Shown in pieces: positions 9,601 to 15,641 of a stretch of 64,000 nt of DNA. The DNA lies in assembly GCA_964385465.1 (NCBI GenBank), contig CAYLPJ010000010.1, forward strand, positions 1 to 64,000, given 5' to 3'. Under the pieces are notes generated by a model. That model did no database searches. It had not been told where the DNA came from and saw only the letters and a list, made by a program, of their open reading frames with translations. Every line of letters starts with the position of its first letter. Position 1 is the stretch's first letter. This DNA is from CAYLPJ01 sp964385465. Its GTDB lineage: Bacteria > Planctomycetota > Phycisphaerae > SM23-33. Position numbers and translations under genes: made by a program.

Positions 9601-11137
9601 GGACGACGCCGACGCGCTCGCCGCCGAGCTGCTGGGCGAGTGGCTGGCGTTCTACGGCCCGCGCGCGCCGGCATGGGTGCGCACGTCGCTCGGGCTCGAC
9701 GCCGACCGCCTCCGCGCCGCCCTGGCCGACCTGATCGACGACCGCAAGGTCATCGAGGGCGAGCTCACCGCCGGGGCGGACGGACCGGAGATCTGCGACA
9801 GCGAGACTTTCGAGACGCTCCTCCGCCTCGCCCGGGCGGCGGCCGGGCCGGACCTGCCGCCCCGCCCGGCGGAGCACCTGCCGGCCTTCCTTGCCCGTTG
9901 GCAGGGGCTGGTCCATCGCGGCGAGGACGTGGAATCGCTGCGGCGGCGGATCGAGCAGCTCGCCTGCCTGCCCCTGCCCGCCTCCGCGTGGGAGGCCGAC
10001 GTTCTGCCCGCCCGCGTCGCCGACTACCGCCCGGCCATGCTGGACGAGGCCTTCGCCGAGGGCGACCTGCTGTGGATCGGCTCGGGCAAGCAGCGTGTAG
10101 CCTTCTGCTTCGACGGCGACATGGAGCTGCTGGCCCGCGACGCCGCGGGCGAAGCCCCCGACGCCGGCGAGCCGCCGGGCGCCGACGCCGAGAACGCGGC
10201 GGGCCGGCCGCCCGCCGCCGACCTGCTGCCCGACCTGGACGCGCGGTACGACTTCTCCGCGCTGCTCCGCGCCACCGGCCTGGACGCCAAGGAGCTCAAC
10301 GACCGCCTCTGGGCCGGCGTGTGGCGCGGCGAGATCACCAACGATTCCTTCCTCGCGGTCCGCCGCGGGCTGGCCAACCGCTTCGCTGTCGAAAAGGCCC
10401 CCACGCTGCACCTCCGCGGTCGGCGCCGCCCCGGTCGGCGGGCCCTGAAGCGATGGAAGGGCTCCCACCCGGCGGCGGGCAACTGGCTGGCCGTGCCCGC
10501 CGCCGATGGCCCGGCCGGGCTGCTGGAGCGCGAGGAGCGGGCAAAGGACCGCGCCCGCGTGCTGCTGGACCGCTACGGCGTAGTCTTCCGCGAGCTGCTC
10601 GCCCGCGAAGCCGAGGGCTTCCGCTTCGGCGATGTCTTCCGCGCCCTGCGCCTGATGGAGCTGGCTGGCGAGGTCGTCGCCGGATGCTTCTTCGAGGGCG
10701 TCCCCGGTGTGCAGTTCGCCACCCCGGCGGCCGTGCGCGCCCTGGCCGACGACCCGCCCGCCGAGGCGACTTGGTGGGTGAGCGCTGCCGACCCGGCCTC
10801 GCTGTGCGGGACGGGGCTGGAGATCGACCGCCGAACGCTGCCCAGCCGACTGGCGGGGACGCACGTGGTCTACCGGGGCATGGAGGTGGCGATGGTCTCC
10901 CGCCGCCGCGGCAAGGAGTTGACCCTCGCCGACCCGCCGGACGACCCCCGCCTGCCGGAGGTCCTGGCCGTGTTGGCGCACCTGGCCCACCGCGATGTTC
11001 AGCCCGTCCGCCGCATCGCCGTTGAGACGATCAACGACGCCCGGGCCGCCGAAAGCCCCTACGCCGCCCCGCTGGCCGAACTGTTCGAGGTCCACCGCGA
11101 TGTCCACAAGCTCATGCTCTTCCGCAAGCGCATCTGA
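6647..11137 (+). CDS. lhr: Lhr-type superfamily 2 ATP-dependent DNA helicase
   Basis: This 1,496-residue protein is close in length to the long bacterial Lhr (about 1,500 residues). Helicase motifs are intact: Walker A APTGSGKT (47-54), DEIH (169-172), SAT (203-205), and QRVGRAGH (motif VI) after the TTSLEMGIDVG strand. The Lhr-core winged helix and Lhr-specific domain should follow the two RecA domains. The last ~600 residues correspond to the Lhr C-terminal extension. Long Lhr proteins are 3'-to-5' DNA helicases linked to repair. I chose the ATG at 6647 because it starts just before the family N-terminus; the frame is open upstream to 6470 but that part is arginine-rich and unlike the family. 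No strong Shine-Dalgarno sequence is visible. Confidence 0.92.
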   Translation: MTDAHSSLSPFHPVVARWFAGRFGRPTDAQAAAWPRIAAGEHVLVTAPTGSGKTLTAFLWALDRLLAGHWAVGATRVLYVSPLKALNNDIRRNLLTPLDELSAAFDAAGEPHPQVGVLTRSGDTPQSDRRRMLRRPPEILITTPESLNILLTSDGGRRLLSDLHTVILDEIHAVIDDKRGTHLISAVERLTLLAGEFQRIALSATVRPMETVAEFVGGRRREPGATVPAYRPRPVSLVRSAAKKRYDVRVRFRSPPAGDDDTELWDVLAGELRGIVEGNRSTLVFANSRRLVEKLTARINAGLEAPLAYAHHGSLSREIRREVERRLKAGELKAIVATTSLEMGIDVGALDEVVLVQSPFSISSAVQRVGRAGHQVGEVSRAELFPTHGRDVVDAAVVARAIGEQDIEAVRPLSGPLDVLAQTIVSMAACREWGIDDLHAFLRTCWPWRDLARRELDLVLDMLAGRYAEARIRELRPRVAIDRDDNTVRARPGARQALYCCGGVIPDRGLYHLRRDDSAATIGELDEEFVWEASVGQSFTLGTQSWQIRRITHNDVFVVPGRGASQAPPFWIGEEVGRDHHFALRVGEFLEEAEQRLDEPDLADRLSRDYGLDDEAVEAMLGFLGRQRAATGALPHRRRVLVEHVAAAPGGMVGSQIVLHTMWGGQVNRPLGLAMAAAWEARHGHALEVFPADDSITLLVAEDIAGEELLSLVTPENVEAMLRRRMEGSGFFGARFRECAGRAMLITRGGPRKRLPLWVNRLKSQKLLAAVMGFEDFPILLEAWRTCLRDEFDMPALRDRLGELARGAIGWSEAHTDTPSPLADAVSWRQINRYMYMTDELRDAGRSRLRDDLLGDVVFTPDLRPTVPLEVVERFERKRQRLWPGYAPTSAGELVEWAKERLAVPEGEWARLLAVAEADTGATADELFAGADAKLLRVTPHDADGALIVARESYPRLAAGLWPDVQAPPEPLDDAAPPPPAPARPDDADALAAELLGEWLAFYGPRAPAWVRTSLGLDADRLRAALADLIDDRKVIEGELTAGADGPEICDSETFETLLRLARAAAGPDLPPRPAEHLPAFLARWQGLVHRGEDVESLRRRIEQLACLPLPASAWEADVLPARVADYRPAMLDEAFAEGDLLWIGSGKQRVAFCFDGDMELLARDAAGEAPDAGEPPGADAENAAGRPPAADLLPDLDARYDFSALLRATGLDAKELNDRLWAGVWRGEITNDSFLAVRRGLANRFAVEKAPTLHLRGRRRPGRRALKRWKGSHPAAGNWLAVPAADGPAGLLEREERAKDRARVLLDRYGVVFRELLAREAEGFRFGDVFRALRLMELAGEVVAGCFFEGVPGVQFATPAAVRALADDPPAEATWWVSAADPASLCGTGLEIDRRTLPSRLAGTHVVYRGMEVAMVSRRRGKELTLADPPDDPRLPEVLAVLAHLAHRDVQPVRRIAVETINDARAAESPYAAPLAELFEVHRDVHKLMLFRKRI

Positions 11138-11262
11138 GCCGTGGCGGCCGCCAAAACCATTTCAGCCGATCTTGCTCATCCCCGGGGTGGGTTTGATAGA
11201 CTGGTGCAATGCACGTCGCAACCCGTTCGGCCCCGCGGCCGACATGAGAAAGGACATCGGAG

Positions 11263-11946
11263 ATGAAGAACATGACTCGACGGGACATGCTCAAGGGCGC
11301 CGCGGCCGGCTGCGCCGCCTCTCTCGCGGCCGGTCAGGTCGCCTCGGCTGCCGATACCTGCAAGGCCGGCGAGCTGCCGGAGTGGAAGAACGAGGCGTTC
11401 TACAAGGACGGCAAGTTCGACGCCGAGGCGGCCAAGAAGGCCTACTTCAAGCTGATGGCCTACCACGGTTTCCCGATCATGGACGTGCTGAAGACCGAGG
11501 AGTTCTGGGTCCTGGACTTCAACCTCGGCAAGTTTACCGAGGTGGGGATGGGCGGCATCTTCTACGTCAACAACAAGCGGGACGACTACCTGCTGCACGA
11601 CATCTGGCTGCTGCCCGGGCAGATGATCCCCGAGCACTATCACGTCAAGTACAAGGACGTCGCGCCGAAGATGGAGGCCTGGCTGGTCCGTCACGGCAGG
11701 GCGTACATGTACGCCGAGGGCAAGGGCTCGGCCGAGGACGAGAAGCGCATCCCCCCCAGCCACAAGAAGTGCTCCATCGCACGCAAGTGCGTGGGGAGCC
11801 CCAAGCCCGGCGAGGTCGTCCGACTGGAGGTCCCCGAAAGCCGCCACTTCATGGTCGCCGGCGACGAGGGCGCCATCGTCACCGAGGTAGCCACCTACCA
11901 CTCCATGGACGCCCTGAAGTTCACGCACCCGAAGGTATCGCTGTAG
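11263..11946 (+). CDS. TAT-exported cupin, D-lyxose isomerase-like
   Basis: This 227-residue protein begins with a twin-arginine signal (T-R6? R7 region TRRDMLKG, then an Ala-rich stretch ending near ASA-A30). The mature part is a single cupin barrel. PEHYH supplies H125 and H127, PKMEAW gives E138 and SRH gives H195, a His-His-Glu-His metal set typical of cupins. The run from WVLDFNLG to the EHYH motif resembles sugar isomerases of the D-lyxose isomerase type. Sugar isomerisation outside the cytoplasm would be unusual, so the biochemical role is uncertain. A GGAG box precedes the ATG. The gene is single; its 3' end is followed by 230 bases without a recognisable gene and then a MITE-like element. 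Confidence 0.75.
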   Translation: MKNMTRRDMLKGAAAGCAASLAAGQVASAADTCKAGELPEWKNEAFYKDGKFDAEAAKKAYFKLMAYHGFPIMDVLKTEEFWVLDFNLGKFTEVGMGGIFYVNNKRDDYLLHDIWLLPGQMIPEHYHVKYKDVAPKMEAWLVRHGRAYMYAEGKGSAEDEKRIPPSHKKCSIARKCVGSPKPGEVVRLEVPESRHFMVAGDEGAIVTEVATYHSMDALKFTHPKVSL

Positions 11947-12175
11947 CGATCGGAAAGGCTGGCACCGCCGCCGGCATGACCAGCCATCGCTCGATGCCGC
12001 GGCGGCGGTCTTCGAGCTTGCGGTCGACGGCCCGGTGGAGGGTGCTCGCACTCAGTCCACCGCCGGGCTCCATACGCCGTCCGTTGTCCGGCAGCCCGGT
12101 GTGACGTGGCGGGGGATTGCAGCCCGGCCGGCGCGGGCGGCTGCGGTCTGCCCCCCGCCATGCGAGGGCGCAGGC

Positions 12176-12343
12176 CTAGCAGCCCGTTGAAGAAGCCGAT
12201 TCGGCCTGCGAGCGGGTCTTCTCCGCGTCGCCGGCGTCCGAGAAACTCGACGAATCTCGTGGATTCGCATTCGCTTCTCGTCCTTGGCGGCGCGAAGAAT
12301 CCCTCGCTCTCGGCTGCGAAGCACTTCTTCAACGGACTGCTAG
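12176..12343. mobile_element. MITE-like element, about 160 bp, with terminal inverted repeats
   Basis: Two 19-base ends form a terminal inverted repeat with one mismatch: TAGCAGCCCGTTGAAGAAG at 12177-12195, and at 12324-12342 the reverse complement of TAGCAGTCCGTTGAAGAAG. CTAG occurs at both outer edges (12176-12179 and 12340-12343), so it is either a 4-bp target duplication or part of the repeats. The inside has no coding frame of transposase character, so the element would need a transposase in trans. It holds a small internal hairpin (CGAATC...GATTCG). It sits 14 bases past the arsC stop codon. The 229 bases to its left (11947-12175) show no gene that I recognise. Confidence 0.75.
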
Positions 12344-12356
12344 AGGGCGAAGATGG

Positions 12357-12791
12357 TCAGGCTTCGCCTTCCCGCTCAAGCGAGGCGGGGAGGCCTTCGA
12401 CGAAGCGGCGGATCTCGTCGCGTACCCGGCGATAGTGGCCCAGGGCCTCCTCGCGGTCGGCGGCGTCGCGGGCCAGGGCCGGCGGGTCGTCGAAGCCCAC
12501 GTGCACCACGCGAGCCCGGCCCGGGAAGACGGGGCAGTTCTCGTGGGCGTGTCCGCAGACCGTCACCACCACCTCGAAATCCGTCTCCTCCAGGTCGGCT
12601 ACGGTCTGCGAACGATGGGCGGAGATGTCCACGCCTGCCTCGGCCATGACGGCCACGGCGTCCGGGTTGAGCCCGTGGGCCTCGATGCCGGCCGAGGCGG
12701 CCTCGATGCGCCTGTCGTGGAGGTGGCGGGTCCAGCCCTCGGCCATCTGGCTTCGGCAGGAGTTGCCCGTGCACAGATAGAGGATCTTCAT
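12357..12791 (-). CDS. arsC: thioredoxin-type arsenate reductase
   Basis: ArsC of the low-molecular-weight phosphatase fold reduces arsenate to arsenite using thioredoxin. The 144 residues carry the P-loop C7-T-G-N-S-C12-R-S at the N-terminus, the resolving cysteines C79 and C86 in VCGHAHENC, and the FDDP segment (D101/D102) that supplies the general acid. This Cys7/Cys79/Cys86 pattern corresponds to the three redox cysteines of thioredoxin-linked ArsC. It is the last gene of the ars operon and overlaps the DGC-protein gene by 4 bases, so translation is likely coupled. The product would be arsenite, yet the operon's own exporter is broken (see 14861-15003). Confidence 0.93.
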   Translation of the reverse strand: MKILYLCTGNSCRSQMAEGWTRHLHDRRIEAASAGIEAHGLNPDAVAVMAEAGVDISAHRSQTVADLEETDFEVVVTVCGHAHENCPVFPGRARVVHVGFDDPPALARDAADREEALGHYRRVRDEIRRFVEGLPASLEREGEA

Positions 12792-13192
12792 GCCGTGTTC
12801 CCGCCGGTGCGTGCGAGCGTATCTCTGACGCGGCCGATGACGACGTTCACTTCTTCGTCGCTGGCGCGCTTGCCCTTGGCCTTCTCGATGTCGAGATCGG
12901 TGACCTCGATGTGGACGTAGTTTTTGACGCCGGCCTTGTCGAAGACGCCGCGTGCGCAGCCGAGCCCGCAGCCGTCGATGACGACGTTGAGGTCGGCGTC
13001 GCGTGCGGTGGCGATCATCTCCTCGATGCCGGCGGCGATGCCGGCCAGGCAGAACATGCTGCCCCGGCCTTCGTCGGCAAGCTGCCGGCAGGCGCGGTCG
13101 GCGGCCTCGGCGACGTTGGCGCCGCCGCTGCAGGCGTAGAAGAGGACGGTCCTCTCGGTGGGGGTCTCGTCGGAGCTTCGCGGGGCATTCAT
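12788..13192 (-). CDS. DGC-domain putative zinc-binding protein
   Basis: This 134-residue protein belongs to the DGC family, named for the Asp-Gly-Cys motif. It has YACSGG (C21), FCLAGI (C48) and DGCGLGCA (C75 and C79); four conserved cysteines suggest metal binding. The family is often found next to arsenic-resistance and permease genes in environmental bacteria, but its reaction is not established. The start at 13192 has AGGAG upstream; a longer frame would add 18 residues without family character. It overlaps arsC by 4 bases and follows trmO by 78 bases in the same operon. Confidence 0.87.
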   Translation of the reverse strand: MNAPRSSDETPTERTVLFYACSGGANVAEAADRACRQLADEGRGSMFCLAGIAAGIEEMIATARDADLNVVIDGCGLGCARGVFDKAGVKNYVHIEVTDLDIEKAKGKRASDEEVNVVIGRVRDTLARTGGNTA

Positions 13193-13270
13193 GGCTGACT
13201 CCTGGCGGTGGGTTTGCTCATCGATCACGTCCTGCCCTCCAGACACGCCCGACGAGCAAAGGTTGGTCTG

Positions 13271-13750
13271 TCACCCCGCGTCGGGCTCGAAGCGTTCGTC
13301 GGCGACGGTCCGTCCGCCGGAGGCGGCGTCGGTCCAGCCGGCGCGGCTGTCGGGGAAGCTGTCGAACCGCGGGACGTAGGGCTTGATGTCCAGCAGCGGG
13401 GTCCCGTCGAGCATGTCGACGTCGGCGACGCGGAGCGTGCAGTCCTCGATGCCCAGCAGCCGCACGGCAGAGAAGCCGACGGGGTTCGGCCGGCAGGGCG
13501 CGCGGACGGCAAACAGGCCGCGGGCCGTTCGGTCCAGGTAGGGCGTGACGCGCATGCGCGGCTCGCCGGCGCGGTCGAAGGCGTAGAGGAGCCATATCCG
13601 CTCGAAGCCTTCGAGGTCGGCCAGCCCCTCGGCCCAGGCGGGGTTCACCTCGACCGTGCCCTCGGCGCCTTCGGCAGCGAAGGGCTGGATCGGCGTGCCG
13701 GCCTGCCGGCGGAACGGCGTCCGAATCGTGCCGATCGGCTCGAACCGCAT
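13271..13750 (-). CDS. trmO: tRNA (N6-threonylcarbamoyladenosine-37-N6)-methyltransferase TrmO (TsaA/VirR fold)
   Basis: TrmO methylates t6A at position 37 of certain tRNAs with S-adenosylmethionine. The 159 residues show the family N-terminus RFEPIGTIRTPF, the GTVEV strand, FERIWLLYAFDR, and the CRPNPVGFSAVRLLGIEDCTLRV core. LLDIKPYVPRFDSFP forms the end of the domain. The longer C-terminal domain of enterobacterial TrmO is missing, as in many short homologues. The ATG at 13750 has GGGAGG six bases upstream. TrmO genes recur in ars-type clusters with DGC and permease genes; why is unknown. It lies 22 bases from the thioredoxin gene, so it is in the same transcript. Confidence 0.88.
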   Translation of the reverse strand: MRFEPIGTIRTPFRRQAGTPIQPFAAEGAEGTVEVNPAWAEGLADLEGFERIWLLYAFDRAGEPRMRVTPYLDRTARGLFAVRAPCRPNPVGFSAVRLLGIEDCTLRVADVDMLDGTPLLDIKPYVPRFDSFPDSRAGWTDAASGGRTVADERFEPDAG

Positions 13751-13772
13751 GGGCATCCTCCCGCTGGCGCGG

Positions 13773-14006
13773 TCAGGACAGCAGCGAGATGAGCTCTTCG
13801 GTCGGCATGACCTTGCCGACCACCACCACCTCGCCATCGACGGCCAGCGCCGGCGTGATCACCACGCCGTAGGCGGCGATGTCGTTGACGTCCGTGACCT
13901 TCTCGATCTCGTAGTCCACGCCCAGCGTTCGCGCTGCCAGGTCCGCGTTGGCCGCCAACTGCTCGCAGCGCGGGCAGCCGGGGCCGAGTACCTGAATCTT
14001 CTTCAT
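13773..14006 (-). CDS. small redox-active thioredoxin-like protein
   Basis: The 77-residue product is a minimal thioredoxin fold of the archaeal/bacterial MTH895 type. It starts MKKIQVLG, has the active-site pair G-C11-P-R-C14, and a cis-proline loop V-I-T-P-A-L-A-V-D-G. These short glutaredoxin-like proteins usually sit beside the permease in ars clusters and may reduce ArsC or act on the metalloid. No signal peptide or membrane helix is seen, so it acts in the cytosol. The start at 14006 was chosen because the family fold begins there; a longer frame to 14066 adds an unrelated arginine-rich leader. The upstream gene is the FMN reductase, 81 bases away. Confidence 0.85.
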   Translation of the reverse strand: MKKIQVLGPGCPRCEQLAANADLAARTLGVDYEIEKVTDVNDIAAYGVVITPALAVDGEVVVVGKVMPTEELISLLS

Positions 14007-14087
14007 CGATGAAGCCCTGTCGTCCCTCGGGGATGTTGCTCCAACTCCGCGAGCCGCCGCTCCCACCCGGGCCCGCGAGGCGAGCGG

Positions 14088-14807
14088 CTATTCTACACCC
14101 CCGAACCGCGCCAGTTCCAGCGCCGCTTCCGCCACGCGGATCCCCAACTTCCTCGCCGTGTCCATGCCCAATTCGTCGCCGGTGATGTCGTCCTTCCCGC
14201 GGCTCCACAGCGTCGCGCCCTGGTGAGCCTTGGGCTTGCCTCCGACGACGGCGACCTCGTGACACAGCATGGCCGTCTGAATCTGTTGAACCACCAGTTC
14301 CTGCCCGCCGTGTCGGAACGCGCCGACCGCCAGGGCGCCCAGCGGCTTGCTCGCCAGCAGCAGCCGCGGCGAGCGGAGCACCGCACACTGCTCCAGGAAC
14401 GCCTTGCACAAGGCGCTCATGCTCCGGAAGTACACCGGAGAGCCGATGATCCACCCGCCCACCGAGGGGTCCCGCAGCTTCGGCAGGATCGCCGCGAAGG
14501 CCGGGTCCGTCGGGGAGCCCTGCTTCGGCGCCGCCCCGCCCTGCCAACCGCTCATCGTCGTTCCGCCGAGGTCGATCAGCTCCGTGGCGATGATCGGGTC
14601 GGCCTTCTCGGCCGCCTCCAGCGCCGCCGCGACCGCCGTCGACGTCGTCTTGCCCTTGCGCGGGCTGCACGCGATGCCCAGGATCCGCACCGCACCGGCA
14701 GGTCGGCTGGGTTTTTCGTCGGCTGCGCCGGCCAGCGGGGCCGCCGCCCCGGCCGCCAGGGCGCCCGCGGCGCCGAGGGCCTGTCGTCTCGTCATACCTT
14801 TGCCCAT
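14088..14807 (-). CDS. NAD(P)H-dependent FMN reductase/flavodoxin-like oxidoreductase with TAT signal
   Basis: This 239-residue protein has a twin-arginine leader (MTRRQALG, then an Ala/Gly-rich stretch to about residue 29). The flavodoxin-like fold follows, with I-L-G-I-A-C-S-P-R-K-G-K-T at the FMN phosphate loop and IIGSPVYFRSMSA as the second flavin-binding segment. The family reduces FMN or quinones with NAD(P)H. In arsenic clusters the related ArsH is cytosolic, so the TAT signal is an unusual point. AAGGAG lies before the ATG. The gene takes the place in the operon between the permease remnant and the thioredoxin gene, which might mean it was inserted when the permease was lost. Substrate unknown. 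Confidence 0.8.
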   Translation of the reverse strand: MGKGMTRRQALGAAGALAAGAAAPLAGAADEKPSRPAGAVRILGIACSPRKGKTTSTAVAAALEAAEKADPIIATELIDLGGTTMSGWQGGAAPKQGSPTDPAFAAILPKLRDPSVGGWIIGSPVYFRSMSALCKAFLEQCAVLRSPRLLLASKPLGALAVGAFRHGGQELVVQQIQTAMLCHEVAVVGGKPKAHQGATLWSRGKDDITGDELGMDTARKLGIRVAEAALELARFGGVE

Positions 14808-14860
14808 GGGTTCTCCTTCCGTTTGCCCGGTTAAGACGTTCCGGCCGCTCCTCGGCCGGG

Positions 14861-15003
14861 TCAGCTTGCGATCAGTCCGAAGACCGTCCCCGCCGCGGCC
14901 GAGGCGAAGCGCTCCCAGCCGATGGACAGGAAGAACACGGCCGGGAAAATGGCGAGGACCCCGCGAGCTTCTTCCATTCGTTGTGCCAACTGACAGCCTG
15001 CAT
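14861..15003 (-). pseudogene. remnant of an ArsP-type permease, frameshifted and truncated
   Basis: A ribosome-binding AGGACC and an ATG at 15003 open a frame beginning MQAVSWHNEWKKLAG, like the N-terminus of the SO_0444/DUF318 ArsP-type permeases. Around a GGGG run (near 14956) the reading frame shifts. In the next frame the sequence continues V-L-A-I-F-P-A-V-F-F-L-S-I-G-W-E-R-F, again typical of the family's first membrane segment. It ends at a TGA at 14861 after about 47 codons, against roughly 300 or more in intact members. Both a frameshift and loss of the rest are needed. The position between arsR and the thioredoxin gene is where such a permease normally lies. The rest of the gene is not seen in the window. 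Confidence 0.65.
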
Positions 15004-15079
15004 GGTAGGTCCTGTTGTATGAGTATGTGGCCGACTATTCACGCATCGAGGCAAAAAAAAGAGCGTCATCGGCGCCGGT

Positions 15080-15406
15080 CTACAGCTTCGAGAGGGCTTG
15101 CGCGTCGGCGCGGGCCTGCTCGCGGAGTACGGCGGCGACGCAGTCGGTGAATCGCGTCACGCATGGGGTGCGCAGCCGGTACATGACCCGCAGGCCGTCC
15201 TTGTGGCTGTCGAGGATCCCGGCGCGGGACATCACCGCGAGATGGCGGGAGACATTGGAGCGCTCGGCGTCGACGTGCTCGGCGATGTCGCAGACGCACT
15301 GCTCGCCGTCGGCGAGGAAGTCCGCGATCGCCAGACGCGTCGGGTGCGCCAGGGCGGAGAGGACCTGCGCCTTCATCTCGTAGAGGCGCCTGGCATCGTC
15401 GTTCAC
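15080..15406 (-). CDS. arsR: ArsR/SmtB-family metalloid-sensing repressor
   Basis: ArsR is a winged-helix repressor that leaves DNA when arsenite binds. The 108-residue product starts VNDDARRLYEMKAQ, followed by LAHPTRLAI, the sensor motif C37-V-C39-D at helix alpha-3, the HVDAERSNVSRHL recognition helix and the GLRVMYRL wing. Two further cysteines (C82, C89) may also take part. I prefer the GTG at 15406, which has GGAG seven bases upstream, over the ATG at 15454: that ATG abuts the -10 box, so it would lie outside the message. A run of eight T (15053-15060) follows the stop, but no strong hairpin precedes it. First gene of the ars operon. Confidence 0.87.
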   Translation of the reverse strand: MNDDARRLYEMKAQVLSALAHPTRLAIADFLADGEQCVCDIAEHVDAERSNVSRHLAVMSRAGILDSHKDGLRVMYRLRTPCVTRFTDCVAAVLREQARADAQALSKL

Positions 15407-15434
15407 GGTCGGGCTCCGTTGCGTGCCTTGGTGA

Positions 15435-15483
15435 CTATGTGACACATCAAACATAGAATAGCCTTCCCGTCGCCCCCATGCAA
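15435..15483 (-). promoter_or_regulatory. arsR promoter with overlapping operator
   Basis: Read on the minus strand, TTGCAT (15478-15483) and TATTCT (15455-15460) are spaced 17 bases. A perfect inverted repeat, CTATGT-N10-ACATAG (15435-15440 and 15451-15456), overlaps the -10 box and covers the expected transcription start near 15448. This is a classic position for an ArsR-type operator blocking RNA polymerase. The centre-to-centre distance of the half-sites is 16 bp. The operator assignment is inferred from the position and symmetry. Confidence 0.6.
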
Positions 15484-15571
15484 GAGAACGTCCGCAGCGT
15501 GTTCGGTTCCCGCTTCTCGGGAACGTAAGGGCGTCTTGCGCGTCCAAGCTTCCGTACGCCCCGGCGCACAG

Positions 15572-15600
15572 GCGACACGGCCGCGCGCGGGCGGTACGAT
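15572..15600 (+). promoter_or_regulatory. putative promoter of the giant secreted protein
   Basis: GCGACA (15572-15577) and TACGAT (15595-15600) are spaced 17 bases. Each shares four of six bases with the sigma70 consensus. The predicted start is about 35 bases before the ATG at 15642, which has AAGGAGAACCCC in front. Divergent from arsR. Confidence 0.45.
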
Positions 15601-15641
15601 ACCCTCGCACGCTTATCCGGGTCACTGACAAGGAGAACCCC

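Noticed and set aside
11924..12073. Minus-strand peptide with an HTH-like segment (GLSASTLHRAV) downstream of the cupin gene
   Set aside because: Only about 50 codons, no ribosome binding site, runs into the cupin gene. I could not link it to any transposase or regulator.
15053..15060. Run of eight T after arsR as a terminator
   Set aside because: The preceding bases form only a 3-bp stem. The genes downstream are on the same strand, so read-through is expected.
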